Positions 39,601 to 49,171 of a DNA stretch of 64,000 nt are shown piece after piece. Under the pieces are notes generated by a model that worked only from the letters and a program-made list of their open reading frames with translations, searched no databases and was not told where the DNA came from. This DNA is from Cloeon dipterum (taxonomy: Eukaryota > Arthropoda > Insecta > Ephemeroptera > Baetidae): contig NC_088786.1 in the NCBI RefSeq assembly GCF_949628265.1, forward strand, positions 19,923,681-19,987,680. Reading direction: 5' to 3'. How positions within the stretch are numbered: position 1 is the first letter of the stretch; every line of letters starts with the position of its first letter. The translations under genes were made by a program, and so were the position numbers.

Positions 39601-39724
39601 CCTTTTGCCTTGGAAAATGATTTTCCTGATCGGTGACACTTTGCTCAAGACCACTAAGTCGATGGACGAATTCAAAGGCCGGAACTCCAACAACGCCACT
39701 ACCGGAAAGAGCAAACAGAAATAA
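12639..39724 (+). CDS. SDR16C-family dehydrogenase (retinol/17-beta-hydroxysteroid type), isoform with last exon A
   Basis: Membrane-bound NAD(P)-dependent short-chain dehydrogenase of the epidermal retinol dehydrogenase 2 / 17-beta-HSD11 / RDH10 group. Exons: 12639-12870, 34380-34504, 34567-34677, 36737-36898, 37830-37912, 39365-39481 and 39601-39724; all phases match, 317 residues. The N-terminal hydrophobic segment (about 5-28) is an ER or lipid-droplet anchor. The Rossmann motif TGGGNGIG is at 48-55, NNAG at 125-128, and the catalytic Ser178, Tyr191 and Lys195 lie in [20 protein letters not shown]. The block [12 protein letters not shown] is typical of SDR16C. The tail [11 protein letters not shown]...MDEFKGR ends with a Lys-rich C-terminus. 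AATAAA is at 39757-39762. Intron 1 is 21.5 kb. Two more candidate last exons lie downstream. Substrate (retinol or a sterol) cannot be decided from sequence. Confidence 0.93.
13870..14210 (+). repeat. Dispersed repeat family R2, copy 1
   Basis: Shares aagcggact at its left and CTTGACGAGA, then TCAAGCGCTG.AA.TTTTGGAGAAAATTGG at its right, with 14990-15310. A shorter match is at 38440-38535. Non-coding. Confidence 0.55.
14990..15310 (+). repeat. Dispersed repeat family R2, copy 2
   Basis: About 0.8 kb from copy 1 in the same orientation. The best-conserved part is ggtcaagcgctgtaagtttt and the following GGAGAAAATTGG. Confidence 0.55.
17450..17780 (+). repeat. Dispersed repeat family R1, copy 1
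   Basis: Best full copy. In order: CTCGAAAAATTAA; GCTTGATTTCGATCCGCTC; CGCGATCTATCCAACTGTG; TATGAGGAAA; AATCATGATTTT; GGAGACAGTGCTCGCCGCTT; then a TTCTTTCCC-type region and a CTGTACAG. Non-coding, probably a short non-autonomous element. Confidence 0.75.
18415..18525 (+). repeat. Repeat family R1, partial copy 2
   Basis: Begins at aaagggagacagtgctcgcc and keeps the CTTGATTAGCA and the following GCCGATTTTTAAAC part. The 5' half is missing. Confidence 0.65.
19001..19018. repeat. (CT)n tract
   Basis: Nine CT units in SDR intron 1. Confidence 0.95.
19310..19640 (+). repeat. Repeat family R1, copy 3
   Basis: Same order of blocks: CTCGAAAAAATAAA, TCGCTTCGCAATCTATCC, CTATGAGGAAAATTTC, AAATCATGATTTTCAATAAG, GATTAGCATGCAAACTT. 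It contains a small extra insertion of TTTTTC-like sequence. Confidence 0.75.
21090..21350 (+). repeat. Repeat family R1, copy 4
   Basis: Blocks CTCGAAAAAATTAAG, TTCGCTTGAATTTGATTCCC, ATTTTCAATAAGGAGACGAT, GATTAGAGTGCAAACGTT, ACAACCTGGAAAAATTTTAA. Confidence 0.7.
28775..28975 (+). repeat. Dispersed repeat family R5, copy 1
   Basis: Matches the reverse complement of 32950-33175 over about 200 bp, including TTGAAGAAATGGTAA, TAGCCATTCGTC, TTACAAATTAAAAAGTGGAA, and TCCAGTTCTGGTCAACCATT. By eye about three quarters of positions agree. Confidence 0.7.
30720..31040 (+). repeat. Repeat family R1, copy 5
   Basis: Blocks ATTCCTCTCGTCGGAATCTT, AATTTTGAGGAAAATTTCCC, TACAATAAGGAGATAGTGCT, GATTACTATGCAAACTTTGT, then a CTGTACAG near the end. 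Confidence 0.7.
32950..33175 (-). repeat. Dispersed repeat family R5, copy 2 (inverted)
   Basis: Plus strand reads AATGGTTGACCAGAACTGGA, TTCCACTTTTTAATTTGTAA, GACGAATGGCTGGA and ACCATTTCTTCAAG, the reverse complement of copy 1. The two copies are about 4 kb apart in SDR intron 1. Confidence 0.7.
33960..34230 (+). repeat. Repeat family R1, copy 6
   Basis: Blocks GCTTGATTTCGATTCCTCTC, CGATGTATCCAATGGTGTGC, GATTTCACAATAGGGATACA, AATGCAAACCTTTTTAGCCG. It ends about 150 bp upstream of SDR exon 2. Confidence 0.7.
34678..36736 (+). other. SDR intron 3, no gene seen
   Basis: AT-rich 2.1-kb intron with normal GT-AG ends. No coding or structured element recognised. Confidence 0.6.
36899..39364 (+). 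other. SDR introns 4 and 5, apart from exon 37830-37912
   Basis: AT-rich introns of about 0.9 and 1.45 kb. The second carries a short R2 repeat copy near 38440-38535. Nothing else recognised. Confidence 0.55.
38440..38535 (+). repeat. Dispersed repeat family R2, partial copy 3
   Basis: Contains ggtcaagcactggaaatttc then GGAGAAAATTGG, matching the right part of copies 1 and 2. It lies in SDR intron 5. Confidence 0.5.
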
Positions 39725-39756
39725 ATTCTTGAAAGATTTATTCTCTTCCATTTTTG

Positions 39757-39762
39757 AATAAA
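39757..39762 (+). terminator. Poly(A) signal after SDR exon A
   Basis: AATAAA 33 bp after the stop codon of exon A, followed by A-rich sequence. Confidence 0.6.
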
Positions 39763-39925
39763 ATAAAAAAAATAACGTTAAAGCTTTCTAATCATTTTTT
39801 TGCAAACAATTTTTTTAAATGTTGTTTTGTCTCTTTTGCTGGTATAGTGTTGTTGCGCGTCCTGTTTTTGTCCCTTTTGTTGGTGGTGGTGCGGTGGTGG
39901 AATTTGTGCTTTTTCTCACTTGCAG

Positions 39926-40058
39926 CACGCTGCCCATGAAGATGCTGTACACACTCGGCGTCAGAGTGCTCAAAATCACGCAGACCATGGATACTTTTCA
40001 AGGCAGACAAAACGCCAAATCACAACTCAATGGCCAGCTCGACGGCAAAAATGACTGA
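39926..40058 (+). CDS. SDR gene alternative last exon B
   Basis: Preceded by a good acceptor (CACTTGCAG) and starting in the same phase as exon A, so joining to 39481 completes a Phe codon and gives LPMKMLYTLGVRVLKITQTM, DTFQGR, then a stop at 40056-40058. About half the positions match exon A over the first 26 residues (LP.KM, G, LK, MD.F.GR). The resulting isoform would be 320 residues. AATAAA is at 40502-40507. Best explained as a duplicated last exon used as an alternative. Confidence 0.75.
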
Positions 40059-40501
40059 AAATAATAAGAGATTCCTCTACTGGCACTGATATCTAGAGCG
40101 ACATAATCAAACGCGGGGTGAAATGTTCACTATTTTCAAAAATTTAACTAAAAACTCGTTATTCGTTTTTCTATTAAAACAAAGTGATTTCTATTCTAAC
40201 CATTTACCCACAAATATTTTTTGAAAAAGAAACGTTTATTTATATAATTGAAATTGCAGCTTTTATTTAAGAACTATGCAAAAATAGTTGTGTGTCTACA
40301 CATAAATTGAAATCAGGAAGCGCCATTTTGTCTCTGAGGAGTGCGCAATTTTAAGGTGTATTTAGCAACCATTATATAGTTTATGATAAAAGATGACATT
40401 TGTCAAAGAAATAGTTCCCGTTATTTATGGTTTGCTAGATCGACGTCTTCATTAAAATACAATTTGAACTGCCATGATTTCTTGCAAAGTGGTCGCATTT
40501 C

Positions 40502-40507
40502 AATAAA
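40502..40507 (+). terminator. Candidate poly(A) signal for SDR exon B
   Basis: AATAAA about 440 bp after the exon B stop codon. Confidence 0.35.
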
Positions 40508-40594
40508 CGTGACATATTTTGAATCTGCTCTGTGAGCCGAATCGAATTATGTCGATATATTTTCGTACTTTCGGAAATATTTTTCCAAAATTTT

Positions 40595-40715
40595 CCAACA
40601 AAAACGTAGTCTAGGAAAATTGCGAGCAGAAATAAAACGGCTTTGTAGCAGTTTTATTTTTTCAAAAATATTTATCATAGAATGAAGAAGTTTTAATTTT
40701 TTCTATTTAAAAAAT
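40595..40715. repeat. Dispersed repeat family R3, copy 3
   Basis: Core ggaaaattgcgagcagaaat, GGCTTTGTAGCAGTTTTATT and TCATAGAATGAAGAAG, alignable with 5405-5530. Confidence 0.55.
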
Positions 40716-40869
40716 TAAATTTACATACACAACCAACATCGCAGTGCATTGTGAACTTTCCCAATCACCGTGAGTATATTATTTCATTGTTGTTTACACA
40801 TATTTTGCATATTAACCTGCTCAACATTAGTTCCCATGTGCTTGCGTCGCTAAATGTATTTTTTATTGA

Positions 40870-40888
40870 AACACACACACACACACAG
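40870..40888. repeat. (AC)n tract
   Basis: About nine AC units downstream of SDR exon B. Confidence 0.95.
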
Positions 40889-41294
40889 ACTCATTACATC
40901 ACATAAAGCCGTTTTCTTACTCGCTGATACAGACGAGCATTATTATTTCAATGAGTGAGCACTCAACCCAAAAGCGGCGGCACTCGGCAATATTTAACTA
41001 ACCCAAATTGCCAACAACGTTACTATGGTGGCTGGGCTGACAACTGATGGCAACCATATCTCATCGCATCTGCGGTGGTGGATAACAATTAATTAACACT
41101 TTTCCAAATTTCTCATCCTTAACAGGTGTGTACTTTTAATTTCATTCAATTGATAAGTAATTATTTATAACTCCTAAAATTCATTGGATATTTTATTTTA
41201 CTGCTAAATGCAAATGCTTTTCTCATTCCAGCTTAAGAAAATTACCAAACATTACACGATTGATTGTAAAGTAGTTTTTTTTCTCAATTTAGTT

Positions 41295-41470
41295 GTTATT
41301 AGGTTTCTGGACACTGTTCAATGAGACGAATCGATCCTTGTGGGTCATTTATGACGTTACAGAAACAAATAAAAAAATTTCCTTCATGGGATATAGTTCC
41401 GGGCTTTGGTTGATCATAGGGCGAAAAACAAAACAGGTTATGAAAGCTGATAAAATTTCGTATTTATCAT
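41295..41470 (+). repeat. Dispersed repeat family R6, copy 1
   Basis: ACTGTTCAATGAGACGAATC, GTGGGTCATTT, TAGTTCCGG and TGAAAGCTGA occur in the same order at 62625-62765. No protein similarity recognised. Confidence 0.45.
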
Positions 41471-42074
41471 GTGTACTAAATCTCTCTTGCATAATTTTTT
41501 TATTTCCGTTAAGGTTATCTTAATTAGAAAGGTACAAAGTTAAGTAAATTAATTTTTGCTTTAGATTTTTTCTGAACAACAAAAATTGGAGCTACGCATG
41601 ATTTGGCATTATCTTGAACCTTTTAATGAGCCATTAGTCAATTTCCTGCCAACAGCAGTCTAACATCTAATGATATTCCCGGTAATTCATACCCAACGAT
41701 CGATTTGTCTTGTCAAGTAGAGTCTGCCTATCAAATGGCATCACGATTGAATGAAAACTGGCTTCCCAATTCGATTTTGATAATTTCCAATGATAAATCC
41801 CACAGTGATTTTGAATCTGTGGTAACTCCTATAAATCGGAAATGTTACCACAATTTCTTAGCTTCGTCAAAAACCAAAATTTTCCCTTTTTGAGATTTCT
41901 GATTTAACTAATATGTCTAAGATGATATCAAACTTATCGCAAAGATATTTTTGTAAATCCTAGCATTCAAGACTTTATTTTAGACTAAAAATTTATGTCT
42001 AATAAAACTTTAAAAAAATTTATTAAGTAAGATTCCTCTCAGATATTTTAATAATATTGTGGCCATTTCTAAAG

Positions 42075-42333
42075 CTTGGTTCCTTGGGACTGCGCACTGG
42101 TGTTCCTGCGCTGCCTGATCGCTGACACGATGCAGCAGTTCGGCTACAAAAACGGCGAGACGGTGCCGCTGATGGCCAACGCAAAGGTGCCCGAGGAGCC
42201 CGAAAAGAAGCAACAGCCGCAGGTGGCGGCGCCGCTGAAGGAAGAGTTCACGCAGTTAAACGGCAGCGCCAACCTGACCCTGCGCCGCATCCAGCAGCAG
42301 GAGGAGGAGAGCGACAACGGCCGCCTCATCTGA
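42075..42333 (+). CDS. SDR gene alternative last exon C
   Basis: Starts after CTAAAG at 42074 in the same phase as exons A and B and would encode LVPWDCALVFLRCLIADTM, then QQFGYKNGE and a Gln/Glu-rich tail ending ESDNGRLI (stop 42331-42333). The isoform would be 362 residues. The VPW...DTMQQF pattern lines up with exons A and B, but the tail is about 50 residues longer. High GC and sustained coding character mark it as a real exon. AATAAA is at 43181-43186. The polypyrimidine tract is weak, so its use may be regulated. Confidence 0.65.
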
Positions 42334-42481
42334 CGAGGCACCAGTACAAATCACAAGCAACATCAACTACTCTTGATTGCACGGCTGCCCTTAATTTATT
42401 CACCGAAAGTGGAAATAATTTGTCTGCTCTGTCCTGTCACTCTTCATCGCGGCTATAAATGCACCGTATTTCATAATTTTG

Positions 42482-42736
42482 CGTAAGCCGCACCAACAGA
42501 TGGCACCACCGTATTCTTTAAGTAAATTCCGATGTGATTTATGGGAATTCTGCACTACAAATGAGTTCTTTCGATATATTTAAAACAAAAATTACTAATT
42601 TTAGCACTATTAAGCTGGACTGATTTTCGTTTTCGAAATGTCAAAAAAATCTCCAAACGCCAGATTTTGAGACTTTGAAGTGCCTTAAAATCGTAAATAA
42701 TCGCTGGCGCCATCTGTTGGTAGCTTACGCTAACGG
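42482..42736. mobile_element. MITE-like element R4, copy 1
   Basis: Terminal inverted repeats: GCGTAAGCCGCACCAACAG plus ATGGCACCA at the left, and the reverse complement of GCGTAAGCTACCAACAGATG plus GCGCCA at the right, about 255 bp apart. No coding content. The right arm also matches the left part of 58283-58572 (CGATTTTAAGGCA). It lies in the predicted 3' UTR of SDR isoform C. Confidence 0.65.
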
Positions 42737-43180
42737 TGAATTTGCGTTTGATGATTTTCCGATATTTTCCCTCGCAGTTTTTTTGTCGAGTGCCAACTTT
42801 TTATATTTTATTTTCTCTCCGTTTTATCACGTCCAGTGTAGAGGATAAGTATGTGTGTTAGATGATAAATTCGCATGGAAACTTCACCTGTCAGTTGCTC
42901 AACGCGTCGACATTCGTTATTTTTTCTTGCCGCCCCCGTTGTGAATTTTATTGCTTTTTTGTTCGTGAACAAAAAACGCACATAATTTTTCCCAAGCTGC
43001 TCTCTCTATCTTTCTCCCAACATACTTGTGATAACCATGTTGGTTCTAGTTTTAAGTCGTCTGCTCTTGGCGGAGCTCGTTTCTTATCTTTGTAGTCGTA
43101 AGTAATGCAAGATGACTGAGTGAGAGGAGTACGTGAACGAACAAGCTTACATGATGTGGGATTAGACTAGACAATTCTTA

Positions 43181-43186
43181 AATAAA
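43181..43186 (+). terminator. Candidate poly(A) signal for SDR exon C
   Basis: AATAAA about 850 bp after the exon C stop codon. The 3' UTR would contain the MITE-like element at 42482-42736. Confidence 0.3.
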
Positions 43187-43873
43187 CGATATTGTGATAC
43201 TTGATAAAGGAAATATATTGCGTTTTTATTTTTGTTGTTGTTGCAAATACCCTTGGAGCTTAAGAGATATTTAGGAAATTCGTGACTTGAGCTGGAAAGT
43301 TTTAGACTATATATTCTTAAAATGGTATTGTTAGGAGTAAAGTCCAGTTCTCATCAAACCATATGTATGTGGTATCGCTAAACAATGTTGAATTATTAAT
43401 ATAGAAAATTTAGAGGTTTTTCTGAGAAACACGATTATTTTGTATTTAATTACTGGCTTTGGGTAGCTTCCGGACATTGACATATGACCATAAGTCTTGT
43501 TGCCCACTTAATTAGCTTTCAAATGGCGTTGGGTTTGTTCCTTTTGAACTTCGAGGAGCTTAGATATTAGAATTTGAAGCAAGTGGTGTTTATCAAAAAC
43601 CACAACTTTTTACCCTTGGAAGTAGAAGGCGGTTTTCGGAAAAAATAATACCTTTGGTTGATATACTTCCTAGAGGCAAGCAACATACCAAATTTAAATT
43701 AAATCAATGAAATGGAAAAGCTGAAAATATGGAAAATATTGCTAAAACGTTTTACCAACTGAATATATGGAAAAATATTTCACAAAATTTAGTAAAATCG
43801 TATGTTCCTAAACAGGATATGTATATCAAGAAGTAGTATGTAAATAAAATCACAAATATCAAGTGAAGAGCTT

Positions 43874-43879
43874 TTTATT
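43874..43879 (-). terminator. Candidate poly(A) signal of CCT1
   Basis: TTTATT on the plus strand, AATAAA in the CCT1 sense, about 176 bp after the stop codon. Confidence 0.45.
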
Positions 43880-44054
43880 ATTGATTTCTTAATAACTTAA
43901 ATGAAATTAATGAGAATCAGTGTGCTTGCATCAGCTCGGGAACAAAATTTAGTGACTTAAGAAAACAAACAATTGTTGGTAGTACTTTTCGTTGGTTGTT
44001 AATATTTTTGCAATAAAAAAGCGAGTAAGTAATTAATCCGAGGATGTTTCATAG

Positions 44055-47000
44055 TTAGCCGTCAAGCTCTCCGGCGTTGCACGCGTCACCATAACTCTTG
44101 CCTTCATTTCTCTCGGGATCGAGACGAATCATGTCGTCGATTCGGAGAATGGTGATCGCCGCCTCGGTGGCGAACTTCAAAGACTTCACCTTCGAGATTG
44201 CGGGCTCGAGCACGCCGGCCTGCAGGTTGTTCTTTACTACGCCTTCGTACAAGTCCAGGCCCATCCTAAAACACAGGTTAATTGTTAAATTTAAATATGA
44301 TTTGAATGTTTAGCTTGATTTTGATTCCTCTCGTTGCGATCTATCAAAATGCTTAATTTCCTTCCTGGCGAAAGTCTGATTTCAAAAAGGGAAACGGTGC
44401 TCACTGCTTCATTAGCATGCAAACTAGACTTGATTTTTTAAAAATAAAAAATCAGCCTGGAAATATACAGATTTTTGCTAATTTTTACTCAGCACATATT
44501 TCAAGTATAGGAGCTGTTACTAACTGCTGCACTTGCAACAGTTTGAATAGCTAAAAGAAACTAGTTAACATACCACTTGAAACTAGCGTGCTCGGCTTTG
44601 GTCTGGCTGGAATTGTGGAAAGCTCTGAGCTTGGCGACCAGGTCGGTGGCGTCCTGGGCGGCGTTGACGGACAGGGTTTTCGGAATGACCAACAGAGAAC
44701 GCGCAAACTCGGCGATGGCCAGCTGCTCCCTAGAGCTCTGCAAGAAAACCGGAAAAATTGAGTAACCTGGCAGCTGGTTTGTTGAAAGGGATCTCACCAG
44801 GGATGTGGCAAAGTTTTCCAGATAGATGGAGAGGGCCGCCTCAACGCAGCCGCCTCCAGCCACCAGCCGCTTGCTCTCCACCACTCGCTTGACGACGCAC
44901 AGCGCGTCATGCACCGACCTCTCCATCTCGTCCAGATAGAAGTCGTTGGGGCCACGCAGAATCAGTGAAGCGGCAGAGCGGGCCTTCGGTCTAAAACGAT
45001 CATCAATGCGAAAAATTAGGAGAAAAATTCTCAGATCATAAAGATGGCACGAAGCAATATAGCATTTCCAGCGCAAGCATAATTTTTTCTAAAATTTATA
45101 GTATGCAATTATTTCACTCTGTTAATACTAGAAGTTTTTATAGAAAAAATCAAAACTTAAGTCTAATATTTTTACAAGTTGTTAAACACACTTACTAGCA
45201 AGTTTCTTTCAACCTAGAATGTTTTGTACGTGATAATATGCGGGGCAGTGTTTGTGTATTAATGGCATGTTCATATTTATTTTCTCAATAGACGGTTCTT
45301 TTTTATCATCAAATCGAACTGTAAATTTAACAACTGGATGTTACCACGAGAAATTTGCAATCTTTAACTCTTTTTAGCACCATTTTGATCTCTAGTGTGT
45401 CCTTAGGGTGCTAAAGAGGTGTCCAAATAACTAATTATGACGGAAAAACGTGAGGCCGTATTCCCATCAAACTAGAATGTTCAAACGCGATATTCTGGGC
45501 ATGTCAGAGCTGTTGGGACTGTATTACTAAAAAAAAACGGAAACAAAATTAAAAAGCTAACAGCCAAGATAGTTAGTTAAGTGTGTTATATTTAAGATGT
45601 AGTACGCATTTAAATCTGAGTATTCAATAAGAAAATCAGTGTCAAAGGCCAAATGATTCCAAAATTTGTGCACTATTATTAAATTTTCCAAAGAGAATTG
45701 AAAAGCTCAGTTCTTACCCCTTGATGAGGATGCACTCATCGTCGCTGATCCTCTCCTGCATCACTTCAGCAGCCTCGCCAAGGAATGCAGCCTCGAAACT
45801 CTCCTCGCCCTCCAAGTTGGAGAGGGAAGTGACAAAAGTAGCACCAGTCGCTTTAGCGATCCTCTTCAGATCAGCCTTTTTGCACCGGCGCACAGCCATC
45901 GCGTTGGCTTCTACAAAATACTTTAGGCACAAGTCATCAATGCCTCCAGTGCATAGTATGACGTTAGCTCCGGTGGCGAGAATTTTCTGGATCCTCTCCT
46001 TCGTAATGTCAGACTCTCTCTGTCTGATAGCTTCCAGCTTCTCAGGGTCGGACACCAAAACCTGTGGAGGGAAAAATTTATTAGGGTTCAACAAAATGGC
46101 AAAAATAACAGACAAAAAAGACTGTTCAGTGATTTTATTTTTTGGGAAATAACCGCTCTTTTCTACTCTAAAATTGGTTTTGAGACACACAAAAATTGAT
46201 AATCTCTAGATGATATATTTATTTTTAAAGACAATAACCGATTATTACATTTTGTTTCCCGGACATAAAAAAAGAATATATTTTGCGAGCAATTAAGAAG
46301 AATAAAAATACGTAAAAAACCATCATCCTGTACTTATAAATTGTAATTTTTCTTGAAAATAAGATTTTCCTTGCGTTAAAATCTCGAAAAAGCTAGCAAA
46401 TTAAAAAATTCGTTTCCTAAGAAAAATGTTTTTACCTGAATGCCAAGCTTCATCTTAGCCTTTTGCAGAGAGAAGTCGAGACAAGCAATTTTAGCATTTG
46501 CTATCCTCTTGGTCATGGCCTGAGAGGCGACGGTGCAGTTGAGGGCGTACCCCTTCACCAACATACTTTCACGCGCACTCTGTCCGTGGGCTTTGAGAAT
46601 ATTGACCGCTTTAATGGGGCACAGGTAGCCTCCCTTGCTATCATTAATACGCACAGCCATTGCCGCGTCCACCACCATTTGAGAGAAAAAATCGGAATCA
46701 CTGGAAAGATTATTAATTTATAATTAATTTTATCAAATTCAGATGGGAGATGAAATAAATGCAAATTTTTAAATCTGTACACTGCTTTTTTATCTATACC
46801 CTGTAGGAAATTTCTGCTCGTTTATTTGAAATTGATTAGAGTTCAGGCTTGACAGGATATTGGTGCAAAATTGAGGGCAGTTTAAGAACTTTCAATCTAA
46901 AAATTATACAAAGCAGTAAAACTTTTTCCATAAAAATAGCATATTTTTTATTTTGCGTTTTAGAAAATACTTCTTGTGCTAAAAATTAACAAAAAAACTG

Positions 47001-48283
47001 TAGAAACAATTACCAAGTCAATAAAAATAAAATAGAGTAAAAACAAGTGAAGTGTTGATTATTTTTCGTGTTGCGATAAATTATCTCTTTGTGTGGACAC
47101 AGGAGACTATTTTTATCTTCTATATTTTGTTGTGAAATAGCTGCGACTAGCAGCTGACCATGCACCAACCAATAATTCGTAATGTTTACTTGAAAAAAGC
47201 AAAATAATATATTGTTTCAAATTTCTCTCTGGTGTATAATGGTATATGAGAATAAACAAAAACGAAACACGAAGTTATACAAAAAATCCCTTTCAATCAT
47301 TATGTAGTCACACCCACTTCAATACGCCGTATAAAAATTAAATTTCACGCATGAACACTTACGCTCCAATCAGTTTGCTGGACATAGACGTCTTTGCAAC
47401 ATTAATCAAGCAGTTCTTGCCGATTTCGTCGATGCCAATGGATAAGTTTTCATTGATGTAGCGACACGCCTCCCTATTAATTTCACAGTTACAATAATTA
47501 TAAGTGCACAAAAAAAGTCATAAAAACCGTACTTGCAAGCCAGTCTGTAACCTGAGATGACAGAGGTGGGGTGGATCTTCTGCTGCACCAGCTCGTCAGC
47601 GTTTTTCAAGAGTTCAGCTGCGATGATGACGACAGAGGTGGTTCCATCGCCAACCTCGGCATCCTGCAGCTGCGCCAACTCGACCAGAACCTTTGCGGCA
47701 GGGTGCTCCACCTCCAAAAGCTTCAGGATTGTGGCTCCGTCATTGGTTACCGTCACATCCTGAAAAATATTTCAGTACTTTACACCAGAATAACAGTTAT
47801 TCTAAATCAACTTGTGAAGATCACTTGAACTTTAGGAAATGTTGATTAGAAATTGAAAAACATTTTTTACCCCGACATCATCGACAAGCATCTTGTCAAG
47901 CCCAACCGGCCCGAGAGAACTCTTGACCACATTGGCGATGGAACTGGCTGCCATAACTGAAATGCAAGACAGATTACAATTTCATGCTCTAATTTAACAG
48001 ACTAAATCGCTAAAATGACTCATTTGACAGAAAAATTCGGATAAAAAGCCAAAAATGCAGCACATGTTGAAACATTATGTAGGTGGGTGGAGCGCAACAT
48101 GGCGAGCATCTGCGGCCTCGTGCTCTTTGTTTCAACTCGCCTTCCGCTGATATTTCAGATTGTAAGCCACGAATGGTGACTGAAATTTGTCGTGCGATTA
48201 TTAATATTACCATTTTGAGTGCGGACGGGTGTGCCGGTAGACCGTGAGCCGGCCAAAGTGAGTTTACTCCCGATGGTAGACAT
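44055..48283 (-). CDS. CCT1: T-complex protein 1 subunit alpha (CCT1)
   Basis: Subunit of the cytosolic TRiC/CCT chaperonin, which folds actin, tubulin and other proteins with ATP. Exons in transcript order: 48211-48283, 47871-47956, 47533-47759, 47363-47473, 46436-46700, 45718-46061, 44798-44990, 44574-44737 and 44055-44265. All phases agree, 557 residues, almost exactly the family length. Markers: [15 protein letters not shown] at about 37-51, nucleotide-binding NDGAT (59-63) and GDGTT (90-94), the apical-domain stretch [60 protein letters not shown], and the C-terminal [20 protein letters not shown]. Subunit alpha is chosen over its paralogues because of [11 protein letters not shown] and the alpha-specific apical and C-terminal sequence. 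Introns of 727 bp (44991-45717) and 662 bp (46701-47362) carry nothing recognisable. Divergent from Sfmbt. Confidence 0.97.
44305..44515 (+). repeat. Repeat family R1, copy 7
   Basis: In the last CCT1 intron, antisense to CCT1 but in the same plus orientation as the other six. Blocks GCTTGATTTTGATTCCTCTC, GTTGCGATCTATC, GGGAAACGGTGCTCACTGCT, CATTAGCATGCAAACTAGAC. Confidence 0.65.
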
Positions 48284-49171
48284 CCTCTTTTGTTGACAGA
48301 AAGAAGTAAAAATATGATTTTGCTACTGCTAGAACAACCGGGAGGGGCACCAACCAAATAGTATAAATCGTCGGGATTACGAATCCAATGCCAAATAAGG
48401 AAATGTCAGGAGGGCGGGCGGGAAAGTCAGGCGTCTTTTGCGTTATTCATGACTATAGTGATTTAAATCTTGATTCTTTTGATGGAAAAGTGTCAAATAT
48501 TTTGCCCGGTTCAATTTCCAGCTCAAGCTTAAAAGAAATTGAACTTGGAAATTTATTTATTTAAGTTTATAAACATGCCCCAAGCAAATTAAAATCAATA
48601 AAAAGCAATATAATTAAAATAATATAAAATTGAGGATTAAAATAGTTTCCTCACCTCATTTAAACAAATGGAGGCTTATCATTCAAAAATTAAGTGCAGC
48701 TCATATTGGATTAGAGGGTATTCAGGGTCATAATTCGGGTAAAATTAAGTTTTTTGTTCTTGCACGTCCGCAGCTGGATATTTGTTTTGTTGGTAACATA
48801 CTCATGCTGCAGCACAAAAGCAGAAAGAAGACTTCCTCAAGTGAATCACAGGTTAGAAAAGTGCTTTTATTTTAATCGAACTTTTACCTTTATTTTATTA
48901 AAGTTTTAATTGGAACGATGCTTCAAAAAGCTCATTAGTTGTTTCTGAGCACCTTTTTACTAAGTTTTGCCCTGCCTGCCCGATTTTTCTTATTAAAAAC
49001 AATTCTTTGAAATTGATTCAAACGTGTTTTGCTGTAGTTCTGTGAGTTATCACAAAGGACGTTAAATTTTTGCATGGTTCATCTAAGCGATAGGTTTGAA
49101 AATGTGGAAAAATTTGATATATGGTTTGTTTCAGGTTTTTAAATAGCTGTGCGAGGCATTATATCTTTATC
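48284..49171. promoter_or_regulatory. Head-to-head upstream region of CCT1 and Sfmbt
   Basis: About 0.9 kb between the two ATGs. It probably includes a Sfmbt leader exon ending at 48851 (ATCACAG|GTTAGA) spliced to 49134 (TTTCAG). Promoter elements could not be fixed. A short open frame before 48851 would end in a stop just after the junction, so it is treated as leader. Confidence 0.45.

Larger units (their letters stand above)
40059..42074 (+). other. Sequence between SDR last exons B and C
   Basis: Exon B 3' UTR, R3 copy 3 (40595-40715), an (AC)n tract near 40870 and R6 copy 1 (41295-41470). No further last exon was found between B and C. Confidence 0.5.
42334..44054. other. SDR 3' flank and CCT1 3' flank
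   Basis: Contains the R4 element, the predicted 3' end of SDR isoform C and, near 43874-43879, a TTTATT that reads AATAAA for CCT1 on the minus strand. No gene seen. Confidence 0.5.

Noticed and set aside
48630-48851. Open stretch upstream of Sfmbt as a possible N-terminal coding exon
   Set aside because: Joined at 48851 to 49134, its best frame stops within four codons. The other frame has no FCS finger or family similarity, so it is better seen as leader sequence.
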